DNA of 64,000 nt, from contig CAZFZT010000003.1 of the NCBI GenBank assembly GCA_964523675.1, positions 36,929-100,928 on the forward strand, in the 5' to 3' direction. The translations under genes and the position numbers were made by a program. Under the pieces are notes generated by a model. It was not told the origin of the DNA. It ran no database searches and saw only the letters and a list, made by a program, of their open reading frames with translations. Within the stretch, counting starts at the first letter, position 1. Each line of letters starts with the position of its first letter. Positions 24,879 through 34,067 of this stretch are shown piece after piece. The stretch comes from CAZFZT01 sp964523675. GTDB lineage: Bacteria > Planctomycetota > Phycisphaerae > Phycisphaerales > SM1A02.

Positions 24879-26960
24879 TCAGCCGGCCGCCGGTACAGGT
24901 GCGGAGTCGGCTTGCCTCATCGCAGCCCTCGTGGGCTTCGCAATGCGGCTCGCTTCTAGACGTCGCTGCGCCTGCGTTTGTTCGGAGAAACCTTCACCGA
25001 ATCGGATCAATCGCATCGAATTGGCGATCACGATGATGTACGCGCTGATGTACCAGGCGATCACGATCGCGAAACCGGTCGTGGCCTGACGGGTCAGCAC
25101 GCCCGTTGCCGCGAGCGCCAGTCCGAACATCGCCCACGCCAGCGAAACCCCGATGTTCTGCCCGATGATGTTTCGCGTCTTTCGGGCAAGCTCCAGGAGG
25201 AACGGCACATGCCGCAGATCATCATTCATGAGCGCGACGCCAGCCGAATTGGTGGCGATATCGGAGCCGGTAAGGCCCATTGCCACGCCGACGTCAGCCG
25301 AGGCCAGGATCGGGCCGTCATTGATGCCGTCGCCCACGACCAGCGTGCGGTGCCCCTTGCGAATGAGGTACTTGAGTTCCTCGTGCTTCTCTTCGGGCAG
25401 GCATTCCGCTTCGATGGCGTCGACGCCGACGGCCTGTCCGACGCGCTTGGCGACAGAGAGTCGGTCGCCGGTAAAGATGCACACACGCCGCACGCCGAGA
25501 TGCCGCATCTTGGCGATCACCTCGTGTGAGTCGCGGCGGAGTTTGTCTTCAAGCCCGACCGCGCCGAGATACCTGCCGTCTTTGACGACATGCACGGCCG
25601 ACATACCTTGGGTCTTCTCATCGACCGCGCTGATCTGCTCGCGTAGCTGCGGGTAGAGCTCCGCCAGCCACTCAGGGCGACCGGCCTGAATCTCGCCATC
25701 CGAAGATTTCGCAGTCACCCCGCGGCCGTGAACTTCTTTGTAATCCTGCACCGACGCCGGCACAATTCTCGCTTGCCTGGCTGTTTCGAGGATCGACCTG
25801 GCGAGCGGGTGATTGGAGCTTTGTTCCACATCGGCAGCCGCCTGAAGCAATGCCGCACCTTCGACATCCCCAGATGGCACGAGCCGGCTGACGGCAAACT
25901 TGCCGGTCGTAAGTGTGCCGGTTTTGTCAAGGACCACGGTGTCAATCGTTGCCGCCGCTTCCAGCGTCTTGGTTTCCTTGATCATGATGCCAAGCCGCGC
26001 AGCAGCTGCGAACGCTGCGACCATGGCCGTGGGATACGCAATGAGCAGCGCGCCGGGGCACGTCACCACCAGCACCATGATCGCCCGCATGGCCGCTTCC
26101 TGCTGCGCGCCCGGATCGCCGCTGCGGGCCGTGAAGAACCACACCAGGAACGCAATGGCGATGACAACCCAGAAGTAATAACCCGCAAGCTGCTCCAGCA
26201 GTTCCTGCCGCTGCGTCCGGGCCGACTCTGCTTCGCGAATGAGCTTTTCGACCTTGCCGATCGTCGTATCGCCTGCGACGGCGGTCACCTGCACATCGAT
26301 CTGACCGGTCAGGTTGGTGGTTCCTGCGTACACCTCGGTGCCGACTTCACCTTCGATGGGCATCGCCTCGCCGGTGAGCGAGGCCTGGTTGATGTTGCTC
26401 GATCCGGCCACGATCACGCCGTCCACCGGAAGGTTTTCACCAGGTCGCACACGCACGATCTCGCCGATCTTGAGCTGCGCCAGCCGGACCTCTCGCTCCA
26501 AACCATCTTCGATCAAACGGGCGACGTCAGGCGTCAAGTGAACAAGATCGCGAATGGCACGCTGCGCGCCCCACGCCGTGCGGCTGAGCACAAGGTTCGC
26601 CGTCCACAGAAACAGCGCAAGTACTCCCGCAATCAAATAGAACTGCGAAACAAAGGCCGCCATCACCGCCAGTGAGGCAAGCGAATCACTCGACGGCCGG
26701 CCGCGGCGAATCTCCTGCCATGCGCCCATCAAGAGCGGAACGACCAGAATGATCGCGCCGATCAGAGCGGGAAGCTGATACACGTGTTCATGCTTGCCGG
26801 CGATACTCAAGATCCACGACACGAGGAGCAGAACGCCGCCTGCAAGGGCGACGAACAGCCGGCGTTCGAGCTTTTCGGCCCCGCCGGCGTCGCCTTCAAT
26901 GCCATCCGAGCGGCCAGTGCCGAACATGGGGCTGTGGCTAGGTGCGGTCAGTTGCGACAT
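24879..26960 (-). CDS. P1B-type (heavy-metal) ATPase with atypical CPG motif and no N-terminal HMA domain
   Basis: 693 residues. All P-type catalytic motifs are present: actuator INQASLTGEAMP, phosphorylation site VVLDKTGTLTTGKF, nucleotide-domain SSNHPLARSI (the HP of P1B pumps), and GDGINDGPILASADVGVAMG. The transmembrane metal site is VVTCPGALLIAYP: Cys301-Pro302-Gly303, where known P1B pumps usually have CPC, SPC, CPH or similar. The N-terminus (residues 1-32) is not an HMA metal-binding domain. Membrane helices flank the actuator as in CPx ATPases. The transported ion cannot be assigned. A CDF metal exporter lies 4 kb away, but there is no metalloregulator. Confidence 0.85.
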   Translation of the reverse strand: MSQLTAPSHSPMFGTGRSDGIEGDAGGAEKLERRLFVALAGGVLLLVSWILSIAGKHEHVYQLPALIGAIILVVPLLMGAWQEIRRGRPSSDSLASLAVMAAFVSQFYLIAGVLALFLWTANLVLSRTAWGAQRAIRDLVHLTPDVARLIEDGLEREVRLAQLKIGEIVRVRPGENLPVDGVIVAGSSNINQASLTGEAMPIEGEVGTEVYAGTTNLTGQIDVQVTAVAGDTTIGKVEKLIREAESARTQRQELLEQLAGYYFWVVIAIAFLVWFFTARSGDPGAQQEAAMRAIMVLVVTCPGALLIAYPTAMVAAFAAAARLGIMIKETKTLEAAATIDTVVLDKTGTLTTGKFAVSRLVPSGDVEGAALLQAAADVEQSSNHPLARSILETARQARIVPASVQDYKEVHGRGVTAKSSDGEIQAGRPEWLAELYPQLREQISAVDEKTQGMSAVHVVKDGRYLGAVGLEDKLRRDSHEVIAKMRHLGVRRVCIFTGDRLSVAKRVGQAVGVDAIEAECLPEEKHEELKYLIRKGHRTLVVGDGINDGPILASADVGVAMGLTGSDIATNSAGVALMNDDLRHVPFLLELARKTRNIIGQNIGVSLAWAMFGLALAATGVLTRQATTGFAIVIAWYISAYIIVIANSMRLIRFGEGFSEQTQAQRRLEASRIAKPTRAAMRQADSAPVPAAG

Positions 26961-27235
26961 ACAGAGGAGTCTCCGGGATCAGACGAAAGCCAGATACAGC
27001 GGCCTCGGCGGCCGCGCAGCAGGGGTTTCTGCGCCGAGAAATGGCCGGCCATCATACCGGCAGGGGTCGCGCTTGGGTGAATACGCCGTGCCTGGCGGTC
27101 GTGTTCGTACGGTGGTGCAGAACGCAGGGTGCGGCCTCCTGGAGGAATCGTCGCCCATTCCGTCCGGTGATGATCCACCACTTATCCACATTCAACAATG
27201 TGATCGCGGTGCGCGCTCGAGGTCGCTTGGGTAAG

Positions 27236-29077
27236 ATGGAAGAGTTGGGAAAGCCGTCATTGGCCGAGTTGCTTGCCAGTTCGATCATCGGTTCTGTCCT
27301 TCTACCGGGGCTCACATTGAACCTCAACCAATTTCATCGCGAACGGGAAGAGTTCGACTCGAGGGTTCGGAAGCTCTCAGCTTCGGTCGAGACGACGCGC
27401 GCCAAAGCGGCGGCCGGCGCTTCTGCGCAAAGCATTGACCTGACGAGAAGACTCTTTGATGAGATCGGCGTCGCACTTGAGGAACTCTCCGTCGCCGAGG
27501 AAGAGATGCGGCACGCGAATGACGAGCTCCTCTCATCGCGCGATGAGTGCGAATCGGAGCGACGTAAGTATCGCGAACTATTCGACTTCTGCCCGGACGC
27601 CTACATCGTCAGCGACAACGAAGGCGTGATCCGTGAGTCGAACCAAGCTGCCGCAACTTTGTTCGAGACGCAGAGCGAGTTTCTCATCGGCAAGCCGCTG
27701 TTGTCGTTCGTGCTCGAACAGGATCGTCCCAATGCTCGTCGGCAGCTTACGGCGCTCGTCGAACGCGCCGGCACGACTGGGAGAAATCCAACTTAGCGGC
27801 CGCGCATCGAGCAATTGCAGATCCGGCTGCGAAGTCGGTCACGCCGGAATTGCATCGGGTCGGTCAATGCCGACGTCATGCTTAGTGACCGAGGCGAGGC
27901 CGAGGGCATCCGCTGGATGATCCGCGACATCACGCGCGAGAAAGAGTGTGATGCCGCGCTTGAAACCATGCGCCAACAACTTCGCGATGGTGAACAGCTT
28001 TGCACGATCGGGACGCTCGCTGCAGGACTCGGCCACGACGTCAAAAACCTCCTCTTCCCGGTGCGTTGTCGACTCGATGCGCTGTCCGCGCAGCAGATTG
28101 CGCCCGCCGCTCGCGAGGATGTGGAGATGGTCAGGCAGGCGATCAAGTATCTGCAGCAACTTGCGGCAAATCTGCAAATGCTCGCCGAGAGGCAGGGCGC
28201 CACCGCAGCCACGTTCCCCGGACATTCGGTCACGCATCTCCCCTCCTGGTGGGAACACATCTCACCGCTGCTGATGGCGAGCGTGCGCAAGCAGATCACC
28301 ATTACGAGCAACCTCGAGCAGAACGTGCCGCCCGTTGCGGCTCCGCCACATCTCCTCACCCAAGCCATTGTCAATCTTGTCAACAACGCCGGCAAGGCAA
28401 TCGTCAATGAAGGGCACATCCTGATCTGGGCCGACTCTGCCGTCCAGGATGCGCCGAAAGAGGGAGCACAGCAGCGCGGTTTCATTCGAATCGGCGTTAC
28501 GGACAATGGACCCGGAATGAACAGTGAAGAAAGACAGCGCATTCTCGCGCAGAAGACGGTCGTGCCCGGCCATGCGCATGGACTCTCCACGGGCCTTGGC
28601 TTTCCGCTCGTACGCAGTATCGCCGAGCAAGTCGGCGGCACGCTCAGCATCGACTCAACGCCGGGACGCGGCACCACGGTTACGCTGACGATCCCCGCAG
28701 CCGCAGAGGATCCAGAGCTGACCGATGCGTCGAAGTTTCCTGATGGCAGCTTCGCAGCCGTTTCGCTCTCCGACACGCACATCGCTTCGTCAATGTGCAC
28801 GTTGCTCAACCTCTCACGGTTACCGGCCGTGCGCACTTCGCCTGACGAACCCGGACCGTGTGCCCTGTGGGTGACTGAACCTGACCTCGTTTCACCCGCC
28901 AGAGCGAAAGCATTTCTTGAAAGCGCTCCGGTGCGACGACTGGTGATGATCGGCTCGCAGGAGGCCACGGGTGACCACTGGCGGGACATTCCTGCGGTCT
29001 GGATTCAAAGGCCGGCATCGCCTCGCACGATTCGTGAAGCGATCAGCGAAATCGTGCATGAAGTTCTGCACGGTTGA
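27236..29077 (+). pseudogene. PAS-domain sensor histidine kinase interrupted by an in-frame TAG
   Basis: One reading frame from ATG 27236 to the stop at 29077, broken only by TAG at 27794-27796 (codon 187). Before it: a coiled coil (VALEELSVAEEEMRHANDEL) and a PAS start (YRELFDFCPDAYIVSDNEGV). After it, in the same frame: the PAS end (VNADVMLSD..., IRWMIRDITREKE), the H-box LAAGLGHDVKNLLFPV, N-box IVNLVNNAGKAI, G1 VTDNGPGM and G2 GLSTGLGFPLVRSI. About 120 C-terminal residues lack a receiver signature. Both halves keep good coding character. Possible readings are a recent nonsense mutation, a base error, or re-initiation (TTG 27815 is in frame). No response regulator is adjacent. Confidence 0.75.
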
Positions 29078-29129
29078 TGCGAGTGAGGCTGCCTGCTGAA
29101 CCGGCATCGCAAGCGTCTATCATCCGCCC

Positions 29130-29513
29130 ATGAGCATGATCGTCGGCCAAGGCATTGATCTGGTGGAGGTTAGCCGCATTCAGCGGATGATCGATGAGCA
29201 TGGTGAGCATTTCCTCGATCGCGTGTTCGCGCCCGGCGAGCGCCTGGCATCGGCCTGTTCAGAACGAATTGCCGAACACTACGCTGCTCGGTTCGCCTGC
29301 AAGGAAGCTGTTGTCAAAGCCATGGGAACGGGATTGACGCGGGGAATCGCGCTGACCGAGATTCAGGTGCAGCAGGAAGCGGGAGGGCGCCCCGTCGTGC
29401 AGCTCACCGGCCGTTGTGCGGAACTCGCACGCGAGCTCGGAATCCAGCATTGGCATATTGCGATCACCCACACCGCAGGTCTCGCCATGGCAAGTGCAAT
29501 TGCGACAAGTTGA
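29130..29513 (+). CDS. acpS: Holo-[acyl-carrier-protein] synthase
   Basis: 127 residues, normal size. The magnesium/CoA motifs are GQGIDLVEVSRIQRM near the N-terminus (Asp in GIDLVE), RFACKEAVVKAMGTG in the middle (Glu in the WxxKEA-type motif, with Phe-Ala-Cys replacing Trp-Ala-x), and HIAITHTAGLAMASAI at the end. It transfers the phosphopantetheine arm from CoA to ACP. An alternative start lies at ATG 29136. The CoA genes coaD and coaE are elsewhere in the window. Confidence 0.93.
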   Translation: MSMIVGQGIDLVEVSRIQRMIDEHGEHFLDRVFAPGERLASACSERIAEHYAARFACKEAVVKAMGTGLTRGIALTEIQVQQEAGGRPVVQLTGRCAELARELGIQHWHIAITHTAGLAMASAIATS

Positions 29514-29613
29514 TGAGGGATTGAAGCTTGAGGAGTCAGGGCGAACCCTGAACGCGGCAAGGTGCTCCGGGCTTCGCGGTTGTTGACACGCCCTCTTCTG
29601 GTATTATGCGGCT

Positions 29614-30372
29614 ATGGCCAAGCGCGGATCGCCGGCTCTGTATGAACTGATCCGGGCTCGGGGGTCCGAGCCGCGGCTTCCGGCTACCGGCATGGTCGAT
29701 CGACCGGCCGATCTGCCTGAGGACGAACCGCTCCCGGGAGGTTGGTTGCGGCCGGGCCACATGCTGCGAATCCCGTTGGGCTATGTGTTCATTGCCGTCG
29801 CCGTCGCAATCATCCTGGCGTCACTCACCTATATGGCTGGCTACAGCCGAGGCAGGGATGAAGCGAGGCATCTACAGGATGCAAGCGAACTGCTTCTGGG
29901 CGGAACGTCAACCCCCGGCCCACAGCCACACGGTTCGCGGCCGGTCTCGAATGTGCCAGTATCCCCGGACTCCCCGGAATCCCCGGACTCCCCGGAATCC
30001 CGCGATACCGAGCCGTCCCAGCCATCAACCTCCGGCGGCTCGCCCTCTGACGAGCTTTGGGGGCCCATTTTGAGCGATCCGCGCCAGACCGGCCTCATTT
30101 ACCTGATGCTGATCACAACGCGGCGAAGCGGGGCGGAGCGGTTCATCAATTTCGCTCGGGAGCGGGGACTTGAAACCTACATGATTCGGGCCAACAATGA
30201 GCTCTTTCGCGTCTTTGCCTTGCCCGGCTTCGACGACCATACGTCCGACGCCGCTGCCGCCTTTCGCGAAGAGGCCCTGCGGATCGGGCGAATGTATCAG
30301 GAGCAATATCGCGAGAGCCAGAACCCTGTCGCGATGTCGCAGTGGAACAAATACGTAGCGCGGCAGGAATGA
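29614..30372 (+). CDS. Single-pass membrane protein with SPOR-like C-terminal region
   Basis: 252 residues. The cytoplasmic N-terminus (AKRGSPALYELIRARGSEPR) precedes one membrane helix at about 50-72 (IPLGYVFIAVAVAIILASLT). Next comes a Pro/Ser linker encoded by a short DNA tandem repeat at 29961-30001 (SPDSPESPDSPES). The C-terminal domain (TGLIYLMLITTRRSGAERFI, FARERGLETYMIRANNELF, RVFALPGF) has the beta-alpha-beta spacing of SPOR peptidoglycan-binding domains. The domain call is tentative. The gene is 45 bases before the PVC signature gene. Confidence 0.65.
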   Translation: MAKRGSPALYELIRARGSEPRLPATGMVDRPADLPEDEPLPGGWLRPGHMLRIPLGYVFIAVAVAIILASLTYMAGYSRGRDEARHLQDASELLLGGTSTPGPQPHGSRPVSNVPVSPDSPESPDSPESRDTEPSQPSTSGGSPSDELWGPILSDPRQTGLIYLMLITTRRSGAERFINFARERGLETYMIRANNELFRVFALPGFDDHTSDAAAAFREEALRIGRMYQEQYRESQNPVAMSQWNKYVARQE

Positions 30373-30417
30373 CCACGTCGCGATGAGCAAACGGCCAATC
30401 AACCACCGGATCACCCC

Positions 30418-30648
30418 ATGAGTCTTCACCGCAGTCTGAAAACCGAACCCTCCGCGTTAAACCAGCACCGCAATGTCCTCACTCGAGCCGAGCGCATTGC
30501 GCGGCTGACGGAAGAGGGCCGCTTTGCTCCCGGTGAGAAATCACCACTCGGCCTCGTGAAGGTCGCCTCGCGTCAGGTCGTAACCGGCAAGAAGAAGAAG
30601 TCGAAGGATGAGACCGCCGAAGCCGGCGCCGCAGAAGAGAAGAAGTGA
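30418..30648 (+). CDS. Small basic protein, PVC superphylum signature (TIGR04137-like)
   Basis: 76 residues beginning MSLHRSLKTEPSALNQHRNV, then LTRAERIARLTEEGRF, and ending in a Lys-rich tail. This is the pattern of the short basic protein found in Planctomycetes, Verrucomicrobia and Chlamydiae and proposed as a signature of that superphylum. It is thought to bind nucleic acid or ribosomes, on the basis of charge and expression. The C-terminal acidic/Ala extension (DETAEAGAAEEKK) is longer than in the core family. It is a strong taxonomic marker for this contig. Confidence 0.85.
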   Translation: MSLHRSLKTEPSALNQHRNVLTRAERIARLTEEGRFAPGEKSPLGLVKVASRQVVTGKKKKSKDETAEAGAAEEKK

Positions 30649-30729
30649 GTTTTCAATTCCTTCGTCGATAGCCGCGCCTGCAATGGTGCGGCTCATTTGT
30701 GCCGTACAATCGCGCGACCTCGCGCGATC

Positions 30730-31611
30730 ATGCCTTCTTCCACTGCACGCAAATTGCGCATCGCTGTGCTTGGCCTGTTGGTCAACGCGCTGCTCGCGCT
30801 TGTGAAACTCATTGCGGGCATCGTCGGCAATTCATATGCGCTCATCGCCGACGCTGTGGAGTCGCTTGCGGATATCTTCGGCTCGATTGTGGTGTGGTCC
30901 GGCGTGCGCATAGCTGCGGCGCCGCCTGATGAGAATCACCCGTACGGTCACGGTAAAGCGGAAGCCCTTGCTTCGATGATCGTGGTCATCTTCCTGCTTG
31001 GCGCAGGAATTGGAATCGCCATTCAAGCAGTTCGACAGATCGCCGAGCCCGCAGGAACGCCGGCTCTCTATACGTTATGGATACTGCTTGCGGTGATCAT
31101 CGTCAAGGAATCGATGTACCGGGTCGCACGCCGCGTCGGACATGCCGAGTCCAGTGATGTCATTCTGACGGACGCGTGGCATCACCGCAGTGATGCCATC
31201 ACCTCCGCGGCCGCGCTCATCGGCATCAGTGTCGCCATTTTCGCTGGGTATCCGGCGGCCGATGCATGGGCGGCTCTTTTTGCCTCAGCAGTCATTCTGT
31301 TCAACGCCTTTCGCCTGTCGCGATCCCCGCTCCACGAGCTCATGGACAAAGAAGCGCCGGAGCCGGGCGATTCAATACGCGATATTGCGATGCAGATCGC
31401 TGGCGTGGAAACGGTGGAGAAGCTCATCGCCCGCCGCAGCGGTGGGCGCTATCTCGTCGATATGCATGTCGAAGTCGATCCCGACATGAGCGTTCGCCAT
31501 TCACACGCCATCGCGCACGATGTGAAGGACGCTGTCATGAAGGCGATGCCGAGCGTCCTCGATGTGCTGGTGCATATCGAGCCGCATGCACCGAACAACA
31601 ACGAATCATGA
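30730..31611 (+). CDS. Cation diffusion facilitator family transporter
   Basis: 293 residues from ATG 30730 (a TTG at 30697 is less likely). Six membrane segments, with the metal site acidic residues in SYALIADAVESLADIFGS (TM2) and the HxxxD in TDAWHHRSDAITSAA (TM5), and HPYGHGKAEALASMI between TM2 and TM3. The C-terminal cytoplasmic domain has IAGVETVEKLIARRSGGRYL and VDMHVEVDPDMSVRHSHAIA. Members export Zn, Fe, Mn or Co by proton antiport; the ion is not determined here. Confidence 0.92.
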   Translation: MPSSTARKLRIAVLGLLVNALLALVKLIAGIVGNSYALIADAVESLADIFGSIVVWSGVRIAAAPPDENHPYGHGKAEALASMIVVIFLLGAGIGIAIQAVRQIAEPAGTPALYTLWILLAVIIVKESMYRVARRVGHAESSDVILTDAWHHRSDAITSAAALIGISVAIFAGYPAADAWAALFASAVILFNAFRLSRSPLHELMDKEAPEPGDSIRDIAMQIAGVETVEKLIARRSGGRYLVDMHVEVDPDMSVRHSHAIAHDVKDAVMKAMPSVLDVLVHIEPHAPNNNES

Positions 31612-31669
31612 TGAAAGGCAGGCATAGAGGCACCCCGCAACGCGCCACTGCGCCCTCAGCCGACAGCCC

Positions 31670-32995
31670 TCACGTATACCGCATCCAGCGGAGCAGTTCG
31701 AGCGGCGAAGGCGGTTTGCCGTACATGAGGACGCCCACGCGGAACACACGCGCGGCCATCCATAGCATCGCAAGGACACCTCCCGCCCCCACTGCCATGG
31801 CCGCGACCACCTGCCAGGCCGGCGGCGCTTGCGATGACGTCACCCGCATGATCATGACGAACGGCGTCAGCGGCGGGATGAAACTTGTCACCGTGGCAAG
31901 CGCTCCGTCTGGATTCTGACTCACCGGAACAAACAGCAGCATCGGGATGAACAGGATCAACATCGCCGGCGTGATGAGCGCGTGCGCCTCCTGGAGATCG
32001 CTCACCGCACTGCCCACCGCCGCCATCAGGGAGGCAACCATGAAGTACGCCATGAAGAAGAACACCGCGAGGTAGACGATCTGGAGCGGTGAAATCAGGT
32101 CTTGCATGCTGAAGTACCACAATGCGCCGAAGCCCAATGCGCCGTACACGGCGATCGTGAACAACCCTACAACGCCCTGCCCCAAGATTTTCCCAGTCAT
32201 CAATTGCCATGGGCTGACCGCGCTGAGCAAGACCTCCATCACCTTGTTTGATTTCTCTTCGATGGTGGTCGTGAGCAGGTAATTGCCGCTGGCGAATGAC
32301 GCGATCCAAAGCAGCATCATGAACGCGATCGGCAACAGCCGCCGCAACTCGAACCCGCCTGCCGCTTCACCCGCTGTCGTCATTCGGCGAACATCCATCT
32401 CCGGCGCTTGCAGGAGAACCCGCATCTCCTTGAGATCAAGGCCCGCGCGATCGGCCCGAGCACGCACCACGGCGTTGGCGATCAGCCGGCGCAGCCCGTC
32501 GGCATGGTCTGGATTCAGCTCCTCCTGAAGCAGCAGCGTCAGGCGTTCACCTTCCGCTGCGGATGGCGACTGCTCTAAGACGCCTTCGGTCACGATGGCA
32601 AGGCCCAGCATTTCCCCGGCGCGGACCGCATCGCGCAGCCGGCCCATCTCTGCATCATCTCGGTGAATCTCAAGCTGAACATCAAGCCGCGCCACCGGCC
32701 CGAATGCGCCGGACTCGGCGGCCGTGCGGAGTTCGTCGAGCGACGCCGCTGCAGAAACGGCAACTCTGCTTCGCTCCTGCTCAAGCTCCTTGGTGGCGGC
32801 CTGCGCGACTCCACCTGTTGGATCGATCAGTGCGACAGTACCCTCCAGCGGTGGAACGGTCTGCTTGACCAGCAGCGGCACCACGGCCATGCCTCCCCAG
32901 ATGATGAGTGGGAAGATGATCGTGCCGATGATGAACGCTTTGGTGAGGGCGGTGTGTTTGAACTCGCGCCAGGCGATGCCGAGGATTTTAGACAT
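31670..32995 (-). CDS. ABC-2 type transporter permease (NatB-like)
   Basis: 441 residues: one N-terminal membrane helix (ALTKAFIIGTIIFPLIIWGG), a ~200-residue external domain, and five or six C-terminal helices (FMMLLWIASFASGNYLLTTT, VVGLFTIAVYGALGFGALWY). The segment TTIEEKSNKVMEVLLSAVSP is characteristic of NatB/YhaP permeases, and FIPPLTPFVMIMRV precedes the last helices. It overlaps the upstream ATPase gene by 8 bases, so they form one exporter, NatAB-like. The substrate is unknown (Na+ or peptide/drug in relatives). Confidence 0.9.
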   Translation of the reverse strand: MSKILGIAWREFKHTALTKAFIIGTIIFPLIIWGGMAVVPLLVKQTVPPLEGTVALIDPTGGVAQAATKELEQERSRVAVSAAASLDELRTAAESGAFGPVARLDVQLEIHRDDAEMGRLRDAVRAGEMLGLAIVTEGVLEQSPSAAEGERLTLLLQEELNPDHADGLRRLIANAVVRARADRAGLDLKEMRVLLQAPEMDVRRMTTAGEAAGGFELRRLLPIAFMMLLWIASFASGNYLLTTTIEEKSNKVMEVLLSAVSPWQLMTGKILGQGVVGLFTIAVYGALGFGALWYFSMQDLISPLQIVYLAVFFFMAYFMVASLMAAVGSAVSDLQEAHALITPAMLILFIPMLLFVPVSQNPDGALATVTSFIPPLTPFVMIMRVTSSQAPPAWQVVAAMAVGAGGVLAMLWMAARVFRVGVLMYGKPPSPLELLRWMRYT

Positions 32996-33941
32996 GGCTC
33001 AATTCCTCCCGAGCCGCTTGCGCCGCCGCTCTGCCTTCGTCCTTCATCACAAGCCGGACGAAGACTTCATCAAGGGAAACCTGCCGCAGTTCCACCGCCC
33101 GCACCGGCAACCGAGTGACGACCTCTCGCATCACATGCTGCGCGTCGGCATCGTGGTGGAGATGCAACTCAAAGCCGCCATCGTCCATTGGGCTCGCATC
33201 CATGACACCTTCAATGGGACCGACGCCTGCCGCATGTTCTCGCAGCCGCACAACGATCGTTCGTGGATCGAACTGCGCCCTCACCTCGTCAAGCGTGGCG
33301 TCGAGCAGTTTGACGCCATGATTGATCAGGAACACGCGATCACACAGTTGCTCGGCCTGGTGGAGAACATGAGTTGAGAAGATGATCGTGCGGCCGTCGT
33401 CGCTCATCTCCCGGATCAGCCGCGCAAGGAGCGCCGCATTCACCGGATCGAGACCGGAGAACGGTTCATCAAGAATGAGCAGTTCAGGTTCGTGGATGAT
33501 GGCTGCGAGGAACTGCACCTTCTGCTGCATGCCCTTGGAGAGTTCATGGCATCGCTTGCGCAGGACACCGGGCAGTTCGATTCGCTCAATCCACTCTGTC
33601 GCCCGTTTCGCAGCCAGACGTCTGGGTACGCCTTTCAAGTGCGCGATGTATTGCAGGAACTCACCGACGCGCATCTTGCGATACACACCTCGTTCTTCGG
33701 GCAGGTATCCGATGCGATCCTTGGCATGGAGCGCCGATCCACCGAGCACTTCGATCGACCCCGAATCGGGATAGATAATCGACATGATCATGCGGATCGT
33801 TGTGGATTTTCCCGCTCCGTTTGGGCCGAGAAACCCGCACAGTGAGCCGCGCGGCACGTCGAGGTCGAGCGCCTGCACCGCGCACGTCGAACCGAACGTC
33901 TTGTTCACATTGCGGATGCGAATGGCGAGGTCGGTCGGCAT
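32988..33941 (-). CDS. ABC transporter ATP-binding protein (NatA-like)
   Basis: 317 residues. Walker A FLGPNGAGKSTTIRM, Q-loop region DRIGYLPEERGVYRKMRVGE, signature HELSKGMQQKVQFLAA, Walker B ELLILDEPFSGLDPVN, switch His in IIFSTHVLHQAEQL. The C-terminal ~80 residues are the DUF4162-type extension common in this group. The cognate permease overlaps its 3' end by 8 bases. Confidence 0.93.
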   Translation of the reverse strand: MPTDLAIRIRNVNKTFGSTCAVQALDLDVPRGSLCGFLGPNGAGKSTTIRMIMSIIYPDSGSIEVLGGSALHAKDRIGYLPEERGVYRKMRVGEFLQYIAHLKGVPRRLAAKRATEWIERIELPGVLRKRCHELSKGMQQKVQFLAAIIHEPELLILDEPFSGLDPVNAALLARLIREMSDDGRTIIFSTHVLHQAEQLCDRVFLINHGVKLLDATLDEVRAQFDPRTIVVRLREHAAGVGPIEGVMDASPMDDGGFELHLHHDADAQHVMREVVTRLPVRAVELRQVSLDEVFVRLVMKDEGRAAAQAAREELSHV

Positions 33942-34010
33942 GCTTCGTGTCGAGTCAACGTGCCGGTGATCTTAGCAGGTCGACCAGCGCCCGCGCAGCG
34001 TTCCCCAACC

Positions 34011-34060
34011 CTGTGGACCAACCCGTGGACCTGTGGACCTGTGGACTTGTGGACCTGTTG
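34011..34060. repeat. GTGGACCT/GTGGACTT octamer array
   Basis: Five to six tandem octamers (CTGTGGAC, CTGTGGAC, TTGTGGAC and variants) end 7 bases before the stop of the minus-strand kinase gene. It belongs to the same family as the repeats beside the assembly gap (3425-3640) and at 8491. Confidence 0.85.
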
Positions 34061-34067
34061 AAGTAGC

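Noticed and set aside
27182..27190. Perfect DnaA-box-like nonamer TTATCCACA before the histidine kinase
   Set aside because: Only one copy; a nonamer is expected by chance about once in this many bases on two strands, and there is no AT-rich DUE or dnaA/dnaN neighbour.
34011..34060. GTGGACCT repeats considered as a CRISPR array
   Set aside because: Unit length is 8 bases without spacers.
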